A stretch of DNA of 16,560 bases from Lachnoclostridium sp. UBA3320 (GTDB taxonomy: Bacteria; Bacillota; Clostridia; Lachnospirales; Lachnospiraceae), in the NCBI GenBank assembly GCA_002361175.1, contig DESG01000152.1, positions 1-16,560 of the forward strand, in the 5' to 3' direction. The translations under genes and the position numbers were made by a program. Every line of letters starts with the position of its first letter. Position 1 is the stretch's first letter. Below the pieces are notes generated by a model. That model did no database searches, was not told where the DNA came from, and was given only the letters and a program-made list of their open reading frames with translations. Of this stretch, positions 1-3,624 are shown in pieces.

Positions 1-1
1 T

Positions 2-42
2 AATAAATTTATATATTTTTATTTGATTTTTATAAATTTATT
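2..42. repeat. AT-rich inverted repeat downstream of the truncated lipoprotein gene
   Basis: Positions 2-13 and 31-42 are perfect 12-bp inverted copies (AATAAATTTATA / TATAAATTTATT) around a 17-nt T-rich spacer. It lies just past the stop of the minus-strand lipoprotein gene and might act as a weak terminator, but the arms are pure A/T and could arise by chance in such a region. Confidence 0.3.
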
Positions 43-54
43 GTAACTATTTTG

Positions 55-687
55 TTACCCATCTCTGTAATTGCCAGTTATATCTAAGCAGCCACTGCCA
101 TTTATTATCAGGTCTTCTTGAGAAAAAACTGCTGCATTAGGGTTGTCACCACTAGTGTCTTCCTTATACACCATGCCATCAAATACAGAGTTTTTACTTC
201 CATCTGCAAGTGTAAGATAGAGGTTTTTGACACTGATTACCTGTATTGCAGAACCAAAAGAGCAGGTGATATCTGCATTATCCAGCACAAGCTGTACATT
301 TTCATTCTCTTTAAGTTCTACAATTATTTGACCATCATCTAAAGTTCCATGCAAAACATAAGTGCCTTTTTTACTAATATAGATACTGTCATCACGGATT
401 TTAGCACCATTGCCATCTGACTTTGCAGTTTTACCATTTAAAGTGATTGTAGTTATATCATTTTCATGATAAGAACTGTCAAGAGCTTTATCAGAATATT
501 CACCTTTTAAATCCGTATTAATTCCTTCTGTAGTGGAAACTTGCACAATTTTTTCTGCATTTTCTGTATCTGAAACTACTGTTTCATTACTTGTATCAGC
601 TCTATAAGTACTCTGGTTTTTGGCACACCCTACAAATGTAACTAAACATACTGACAATAAAGACATATATAATTTATGTTTATTCAT
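55..687 (-). pseudogene. Truncated Cthe_2159-type carbohydrate-binding lipoprotein
   Basis: The product is 210 residues and begins with a lipoprotein signal peptide: a basic start, a hydrophobic stretch at about residues 6-19, and a lipobox FVGC ending at Cys21. A Thr/Ser/Glu-rich linker follows. From about residue 80 the sequence resembles the carbohydrate-binding family first described as Clostridium thermocellum Cthe_2159 (a surface beta-helix protein), with motifs such as 'SKKGTYVLHGTLDDGQIIV', 'VQLVLDNADIT' and 'EDLIINGSGCLDITGNYRDG'. Family members normally continue from the NYxDG motif into further beta-helix repeats ('I.SKDDL...'). Here a TAA follows NYRDG immediately, and the other two frames downstream do not resume the repeat, so the gene looks cut short, either by a deletion or by a genuine short form. 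I start it at 687, where GAGGTG lies about 6 nt upstream. An in-frame ATG at 813 would add 42 residues that would bury the signal peptide. The family call is from recognition, not a search. Confidence 0.72.
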
Positions 688-751
688 AATATCACCTCTT
701 TGAAAAATTTTCTTTTGACAGGAGTTGTTTAAAAAAAATATTTGTAGTATG

Positions 752-783
752 ATAATATCACATTTAAATAAAGTTTGTAACAA
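752..783 (-). promoter_or_regulatory. Probable sigma-A promoter for the lipoprotein gene
   Basis: On the minus strand there is an extended -10 (TGATATTAT, 752-760) with TTGTTA upstream (778-783). The spacing is 17 nt if the -10 is read as TGATAT and 20 nt if read as TATTAT. It sits about 65 nt upstream of the start codon. Confidence 0.4.
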
Positions 784-855
784 GTTCACATATTTATCAA
801 ACTTCTTTAACAAACTTTACACTTGTGACATCAAAAAAGAATGGAGTATAACTAG

Positions 856-1545
856 ATGGAACAGAAAGAAAAAATACCATGGAAACCATGCAGCAGGTCA
901 TTTCTTAAAATGGTCGCTATGCTGTCTATGCTTTGTGACCATATAGCCTTTGTACTTGTTCCAGCAGACCAGTTTACAAGGTGCTATTATATTATGAGAA
1001 TTATTGGGAGGATAGCATTTCCGCTTTTCTGCTTTATGCTTGTAGAGGGGTTTATACATACATATAGTAAGAAAAATTATATAATAAGGCTTGCTTTATT
1101 TGCAGTTATTTCGGAGATACCATTTGACCTTGCATGCAGTGGCATGATAGTTGACTGGAGTGGACAGAATGTAATGTGGACACTGTTAATAGGTTTTATA
1201 GTGATGTACTGGCTTGAAAAGTATGAAAATAATGTTTGGTTAAGGCTGCTTATTGTAACTTGTGGTTGTGTACTTGCGTATTTTATGTATACTGATTATA
1301 GTTTCTTTGGTGTACTTATTATTGCTGTATTGTATCTTTATAGAATGGACAGAATAAGAGGTATGCTGTTTATGGGGATTTTACTTGTAGTGCAAAATAT
1401 GATAGAAGCATTTGCAGTGCTTTCTATACCATTTATACTTTTATATAATCCAGAAAAAGGTGGCACACATCTTCCAAAATACTTTTTTTACGCATTTTAT
1501 CCTGTGCATTTGCTGCTGTTGTATATAATATATTGTTTAATGTAA
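856..1545 (+). CDS. TraX family membrane protein
   Basis: The product is 229 residues and almost entirely hydrophobic, with about seven or eight predicted membrane segments (roughly residues 16-36, 44-64, 76-93, 104-119, 127-144, 149-163, 171-195 and 208-228). It carries the hallmark pattern of the TraX family: 'LKMVAMLSMLCDHI', then 'RIIGRIAFPLFCFMLVEGF', a basic patch, 'RLALFAVISEIPFDLA' and 'QNVMWTLLIGF'. TraX of the F plasmid is linked to N-acetylation of pilin. Chromosomal homologues are common in Clostridia, where their substrate is unknown. No conjugation genes are visible nearby, so an acyltransferase role in envelope modification is inference only. The start at 856 has GAATGGAG about 9 nt upstream. 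The gene is divergent from the lipoprotein gene and appears monocistronic. Confidence 0.88.
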   Translation: MEQKEKIPWKPCSRSFLKMVAMLSMLCDHIAFVLVPADQFTRCYYIMRIIGRIAFPLFCFMLVEGFIHTYSKKNYIIRLALFAVISEIPFDLACSGMIVDWSGQNVMWTLLIGFIVMYWLEKYENNVWLRLLIVTCGCVLAYFMYTDYSFFGVLIIAVLYLYRMDRIRGMLFMGILLVVQNMIEAFAVLSIPFILLYNPEKGGTHLPKYFFYAFYPVHLLLLYIIYCLM

Positions 1546-1551
1546 ATTAAG

Positions 1552-1679
1552 TTTCAAAATGGTTTCACAGACAACACGCTCTCGCTTGGATAAAGCACGC
1601 AGTGGTGCATAAAATCTGAAAAAACCAGATTTAAGCACCAGCGGCTTTATACAGTTGTCTTTTGAAACCATATTTGAAA
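1552..1679. repeat. 128-nt long imperfect hairpin element
   Basis: This intergenic stretch folds on itself almost end to end. The outer arms are 1552-1575 and 1654-1679 (TTTCAAA/TTTGAAA, ATGGTTTCA/TGAAACCAT, GACAAC/GTTGTC, with two 1-2 nt bulges). A 14-nt bulge at 1576-1589 follows, then ATAAAGC (1590-1596) pairs with GCTTTAT (1644-1650), TGGTGC (1603-1608) with GCACCA (1635-1640), and AAATCTG (1612-1618) with CAGATTT (1626-1632), leaving a 7-nt A-rich loop. There is no U-run after it, so it is not a classical terminator. It could be a structured RNA at the 3' end of the TraX transcript or a small mobile repeat (MITE-like). I cannot tell which without finding other copies. Confidence 0.6.
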
Positions 1680-1727
1680 CTTTGCTAGTAGGTACAAATT
1701 CTAAGTTAGAATAAATTAAATTATTTT

Positions 1728-1853
1728 TTAGATTGCCATAATTTTTACAATTTTATATCCTGTGTCTTCTTTATTATTGTATATTATAAGATAATATACA
1801 GTAGTCTTTGCAGGAATTTTTTTACTTGCAGTAACCCCATGAATAGTAACAAA
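1728..1853 (-). pseudogene. Possible remnant of a gene 3' end
   Basis: On the minus strand, 41 codons remain open from 1853 down to a TAA at 1728-1730. They read like the end of a real protein (segments 'GVTASKKIPAKTTVYYLIIY' and 'KEDTGYKIVKIMAI'). There is no plausible start or ribosome binding site. A TGA at 1854-1856 closes the frame upstream, and beyond it the same frame reads a hydrophobic run (LVLIAIAFFSIYTVNA). It may be a decayed exported or membrane protein, or chance. I recognise no family. Confidence 0.2.
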
Positions 1854-1888
1854 TCATGCGTTTACCGTGTAGATAGAGAAAAAAGCTA

Positions 1889-1917
1889 TTGCAATCAAAA
1901 CTAAGATATGCTATATT
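1889..1917 (+). promoter_or_regulatory. Promoter of the antitoxin RNA
   Basis: TTGCAA (1889-1894), a 17-nt spacer, and TATATT (1912-1917) preceded by TGC, giving an extended -10. The -10 flank AAGATATGCTATA is also found, on the opposite strand, at the toxin promoter near 2173-2186. Transcription would start near 1924. Confidence 0.6.
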
Positions 1918-1921
1918 ATAG

Positions 1922-1960
1922 ATATAAAAGGAGCAATCGCCCACAAAGTGGTTGACCTCC
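1922..1960 (-). terminator. Probable terminator of the toxin mRNA
   Basis: Read on the minus strand, GGAG, CAA and CCAC pair with CUCC, UUG and GUGG in a nested hairpin with a UUU loop, and the hairpin is followed by UUUUAUAU. This would end the toxin transcript near 1923, giving an mRNA of roughly 240 nt that includes the complement of the whole antitoxin RNA. Confidence 0.5.
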
Positions 1961-2016
1961 CAAGGTTGCTACAAGCCTGCCTGACCGACCAAGTACAAGG
2001 TAGGCTTATTTATTTT
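1924..2016 (+). ncRNA. Probable cis-antisense antitoxin RNA of a type I toxin-antitoxin locus
   Basis: A short RNA of about 90 nt is predicted between the plus-strand promoter (-10 at 1912-1917) and a hairpin at 1973-2007 followed by ATTTATTTT. It is wholly antisense to the 3' part of the predicted toxin mRNA and reaches across the toxin stop codon (2010-2012). Its 5' part contains ACCUCCC (1955-1961), exactly complementary to the toxin Shine-Dalgarno region GGGAGGU (2113-2119). It could therefore act both by 3' pairing, as in TxpA/RatA or BsrG/SR4, and at the ribosome binding site. The ends are inferred from signals only. Confidence 0.6.
1973..2016 (+). terminator. Terminator of the antitoxin RNA
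   Basis: AAGCCTGCCT (1973-1982) pairs with AGGTAGGCTT (1998-2007), 10 bp with one G-U pair, and is followed by ATTTATTTT. The tail overlaps the last codons and the stop codon of the toxin gene on the other strand. Confidence 0.6.
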
Positions 2017-2105
2017 CGCTTGTTCGTCCTATCAATATAGGCAAGCAGCGCAATCAAGAAATTACCGCCCAAAAGTAATAGGCTTAATACTTCGTATGTA
2101 TCCAT
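2010..2105 (-). CDS. Putative holin-like toxin of a type I toxin-antitoxin system
   Basis: This 31-residue protein starts MDTYEVLSLL, runs through a hydrophobic core (about residues 6-24, including LLLLGGNFLIALLAYI) and ends in a charged tail, DRTNKRK. This is the pattern of the small 'putative holin-like toxin' family related to TxpA/BsrG-type peptides: M-x-x-Y-E-x-L-S-L at the start, one membrane helix, then a basic tail. Such peptides insert in the membrane and are held off by an antisense RNA. The start at 2105 has a very strong GGGAGGTGG 5-6 nt upstream, but that site is paired to CCUCCCU (2134-2140) in a perfect 7-bp hairpin. A promoter, a leader, an antisense RNA and terminators all surround it in the expected arrangement. 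I name the family from recognition; toxicity and regulation are inferred. Confidence 0.8.
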   Translation of the reverse strand: MDTYEVLSLLLLGGNFLIALLAYIDRTNKRK

Positions 2106-2113
2106 CTGCACCA

Positions 2114-2140
2114 CCTCCCTTCTTTTTCAAGTTAGGGAGG
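2114..2140 (-). promoter_or_regulatory. Hairpin that masks the toxin ribosome binding site
   Basis: In the toxin mRNA, CCUCCCU (2140 down to 2134) pairs perfectly with the Shine-Dalgarno AGGGAGG (2120 down to 2114) across a 13-nt loop. Translation of the full-length toxin mRNA should therefore be poor unless the hairpin is opened or the 5' end is processed. Confidence 0.65.
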
Positions 2141-2172
2141 CTACCACCTTGTAACACGATTACTCCTTTGAA

Positions 2173-2201
2173 ATTATAGCATATCTTTTGACGCTCTACA
2201 A
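2173..2201 (-). promoter_or_regulatory. Promoter of the toxin mRNA
   Basis: On the minus strand: TTGTAG (2196-2201), a 17-nt spacer, and TATAAT (2173-2178) preceded by TGC (extended -10). The start site would be near 2166, leaving a leader of about 60 nt before the toxin start codon. Confidence 0.7.
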
Positions 2202-2293
2202 CAATATTTTTTTTAAAATTGAACTTGTATGCACATTTTCCACCTGCTTTGGACTTGGATATGCCATCGGAAGCGATGATAGAAAAAATTCAC

Positions 2294-2335
2294 AAAAATA
2301 ACCGCCCCAGACCACTAAGCTGAGCGGTTATTTTT
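2294..2335. terminator. Strong bidirectional terminator
   Basis: AAAAATAACCGC (2294-2305) pairs perfectly over 12 bp with GCGGTTATTTTT (2324-2335) across an 18-nt loop. The A- and T-rich outer parts make it work on both strands. It closes the candidate small RNA on the minus strand and shields rplU from transcription coming from the left. Confidence 0.8.
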
Positions 2336-2345
2336 ATACCAAATT

Positions 2346-2376
2346 AGTGGCTAACCGTCTATCGGTAGCACTTTTT
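2346..2376 (+). terminator. Second hairpin followed by a T-run
   Basis: AGTGGCTAACCG (2346-2357) pairs with CGGTAGCACT (2363-2372), with two single-base bulges and a TCTAT loop, and the T-run 2372-2376 follows. On the plus strand this looks like a terminator. On the minus strand the same stem would form the 5' hairpin of the candidate small RNA. Confidence 0.5.
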
Positions 2377-2384
2377 CTGTATAT

Positions 2385-2413
2385 AATATAACATAGAGAT
2401 GCTATAATTTCAA
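2385..2413 (-). promoter_or_regulatory. Promoter of the candidate small RNA
   Basis: On the minus strand: TTGAAA (2408-2413), a 17-nt spacer, and TATATT (2385-2390) preceded by TGT (extended -10). On the other strand the same DNA offers TGCTATAAT (2400-2408), an extended -10 with a poor -35, so the site may fire both ways. Confidence 0.5.
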
Positions 2414-2448
2414 GCACTTTAATCTGCAAAAAAGCAAAAAAATTTTAG

Positions 2449-2477
2449 TTGACAAATAAAGGAACCAATGATAAACT
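2449..2477 (+). promoter_or_regulatory. Main promoter of the rplU operon
   Basis: A perfect TTGACA (2449-2454), a 17-nt spacer, and TAAACT (2472-2477) with a TGA just upstream (extended -10). This is the strongest sigma-A promoter in the window and lies just ahead of the L21 leader. Confidence 0.85.
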
Positions 2478-2480
2478 ATC

Positions 2481-2567
2481 CTAGTGTGCCGCTTAGTGAG
2501 GTTTAAAAAGCTCTGTATTAAGCAAAATACAGACACCAAAACTAGCGAGTAATGATAAACAGGAGGT
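2481..2567 (+). promoter_or_regulatory. Ribosomal protein L21 leader (autoregulatory RNA)
   Basis: Between the promoter and rplU there is a structured leader. CTAGT (2481-2485) can pair with ACTAG (2541-2545) as an outer stem, and TCTGTATT (2512-2519) with AATACAGA (2526-2533) as an inner 8-bp hairpin. Position and fold fit the L21 leader family found upstream of rplU in Firmicutes, thought to bind L21 and limit operon expression. I matched it by position and pairing, not with a covariance model. Confidence 0.65.
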
Positions 2568-2572
2568 GCGAT

Positions 2573-2878
2573 ATGTACGCAGTTATTGCAACAGGAGGTA
2601 AGCAGTACAAAGTATCTGAAGGCGATATCATTAACGTAGAAAAGCTTGCCATGCAGGCAGGTGAGACAGTTACTTTTGATGACGTTGTTGCTGTAAACGA
2701 TGGAACAATGAAAGCAGGTGCTGATGTAGCTAATTCAACAGTTACAGCTACTGTAGTTAAAGAAGGACGTGCTAAGAAAATTATTGTTTACAGATATAAG
2801 AGAAAAACTGGATACCATAAGAAAAAAGGCCACAGGCAAAGCTATACACAGGTTAAGATTGAAAAGATTAATGCTTAA
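2573..2878 (+). CDS. rplU: 50S ribosomal protein L21
   Basis: The product is 101 residues, the usual L21 length, starting MYAVIATGGKQYKVSEGD and ending in the basic RNA-binding part (IIVYRYKRKTGYHKKKGHRQ, then YTQVKIEKI). L21 binds 23S rRNA early in large-subunit assembly. I choose the ATG at 2573, because AGGAGG (2561-2566) sits 6 nt before it and the protein then begins exactly as L21 does. The in-frame ATG at 2552 would put the ribosome binding site inside the gene. It is first in an operon with prp and rpmA and is likely controlled by the leader at 2481-2567. Confidence 0.97.
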   Translation: MYAVIATGGKQYKVSEGDIINVEKLAMQAGETVTFDDVVAVNDGTMKAGADVANSTVTATVVKEGRAKKIIVYRYKRKTGYHKKKGHRQSYTQVKIEKINA

Positions 2879-2902
2879 TATAGCCACGGATAAGGTGGCA
2901 TT

Positions 2903-3244
2903 ATGATAAAGGTTACAGTTTATCAAAACCATGATGGTGTGTTTTGTGGTTTCCGTATGGAAGGACATGCTGGGTTTGCAGCATATGGAAGTGATATAGT
3001 GTGTTCGGCAGTGTCTGTGCTTGTTATTAACACGATGAATTCGATAGAGAAGTTTACTGATGACAAGTTTAAAGGAGCTATACATGAGGAAAAGGATGTA
3101 GTTTCTTTTGATATAATATCAGAAAAGATAAGCGCATCTGCCGAGTTGTTAATTAATTCACTTGTATTAGGTCTTACTGCTATACAGAGTGAATACGGAA
3201 AGAAATATATTAAAATTAAATTTAAAAAAAAGCAGGAGGTGTAG
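2903..3244 (+). CDS. prp: Ribosomal-processing cysteine protease Prp
   Basis: The product is 113 residues, encoded between L21 and L27 as in most Firmicutes. Prp removes a short N-terminal extension from ribosomal protein L27, a step essential in Staphylococcus aureus. The catalytic pair is plain: His22 in 'GHAGFAAYGSDIVCSAVS' and Cys34 in the same motif, at the positions known from the S. aureus enzyme. The rest is a small alpha/beta fold ending in a lysine-rich tail (KKYIKIKFKKKQEV). It starts 24 nt after rplU, and its last codons contain the AGGAGG of rpmA, so the two are probably translationally coupled. The older name is ysxB. Confidence 0.95.
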   Translation: MIKVTVYQNHDGVFCGFRMEGHAGFAAYGSDIVCSAVSVLVINTMNSIEKFTDDKFKGAIHEEKDVVSFDIISEKISASAELLINSLVLGLTAIQSEYGKKYIKIKFKKKQEV

Positions 3245-3247
3245 AGA

Positions 3248-3535
3248 ATGTTAAAGATGAACCTTCAGTTATTTGCCCATAAAAAAGGAATGGGTTCTAC
3301 CAAAAACGGCAGAGATTCAAAGTCAAAAAGATTAGGGGCAAAAAGAGCAGACGGACAATTTGTACTTGCTGGTAATATTATTTACAAACAGCGTGGTACA
3401 AAAATCCATCCAGGAGTAAATGTAGGACGTGGTGGTGATGATACATTATTTGCTTTAGTAGATGGCGTAGTTCGTTTTGAAAGAAAGGGCAAGGATAAAA
3501 AGCAGGCTTCTGTATATCCAGTAGAAGCTAGGTAA
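3248..3535 (+). CDS. rpmA: 50S ribosomal protein L27 (precursor with cleavable N-terminus)
   Basis: The product is 95 residues: MLKMNLQLFAHKKGMGSTKN, then the conserved core (GRDSKSKRLGAKRADGQFV, KQRGTKIHPG, NVGRGGDDTLFALVDGVV). L27 reaches the peptidyl transferase centre with its N-terminus, and the mature form needs to begin AHKKG. The first nine residues, MLKMNLQLF, match the Firmicutes extension that Prp cuts after the ninth residue (LQxF followed by A). The gene for Prp lies directly upstream. The start at 3248 has AGGAGGTG at 3234-3241, overlapping the end of prp. A hairpin with a T-rich tail follows at 3569-3596. Confidence 0.97.
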   Translation: MLKMNLQLFAHKKGMGSTKNGRDSKSKRLGAKRADGQFVLAGNIIYKQRGTKIHPGVNVGRGGDDTLFALVDGVVRFERKGKDKKQASVYPVEAR

Positions 3536-3568
3536 GCTTTTATCTTACTATAATGGCAATGCAAAGGA

Positions 3569-3596
3569 GGGGCTGTGTCTACAGCCCCGTTTTGTT
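3569..3596 (+). terminator. Terminator or attenuator between rpmA and obgE
   Basis: GGGGCTGT (3569-3576), a GTCT loop and ACAGCCCC (3581-3588) form a perfect 8-bp GC-rich stem followed by GTTTTGTT. It should reduce read-through from the highly expressed ribosomal genes into obgE. I see no clear promoter between it and obgE, so obgE may depend on leak-through. Confidence 0.75.
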
Positions 3597-3624
3597 AATG
3601 TAGAAATAGAAAGAAGGTGTATAG

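Larger units (their letters stand above)
1927..2169. repeat. Inverted 35-bp promoter-leader repeats flanking the toxin gene
   Basis: Arms 1927-1961 and 2135-2169 are inverted, imperfect copies. Both read AAAGGAG, then AATCG, ACAA, GTGGT and CCTCCC in order, and each is preceded at its own promoter by ATGCTATA. Each arm is the 5' leader of a convergent transcript, so the antitoxin and toxin RNAs begin with nearly the same sequence. The toxin mRNA could also pair its own 5' and 3' ends. Confidence 0.8.
2290..2378 (-). ncRNA. Candidate small RNA, possibly an orphan antitoxin RNA
   Basis: A minus-strand promoter (-10 at 2385-2390, -35 at 2408-2413) would start an RNA near 2378. It would contain a bulged stem at 2346-2372 (CGGT/ACCG, AG/CT, GC/GC and CACT/AGTG portions) and end at the perfect 12-bp terminator hairpin 2294-2335. 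There is no open frame inside. The arrangement (short RNA running into a strong bidirectional terminator, promoter sequence shared with the nearby toxin) recalls antisense RNAs of holin-like toxin loci. No toxin with a proper start is visible on the opposite strand, so it may be a solitary remnant or a trans-acting RNA. Confidence 0.45.

Noticed and set aside
688..813. N-terminal extension of the lipoprotein frame up to an ATG at 813
   Set aside because: It has no ribosome binding site, it covers the promoter, and it would bury the lipoprotein signal peptide. The ATG at 687 has GAGGTG at the right distance.
846..851. TATAAC as a -10 for TraX (with TTGTGA 18 nt upstream)
   Set aside because: It lies only 5 nt from the start codon and overlaps the ribosome binding site, so it would give a leader too short for normal initiation.
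2225..2323. Plus-strand frames running into the bidirectional terminator, which read 'GLGYAIGSDDRKNSQK' or 'MIEKIHKNNRPRPLS' and could be the tail of a second small toxin
   Set aside because: None has a start codon with a ribosome binding site or a toxin-like hydrophobic core. At most this is a remnant, so I did not list it as a gene.
3549..3554. Perfect TATAAT upstream of obgE
   Set aside because: There is no -35 at proper spacing, and the terminator hairpin lies between it and obgE.
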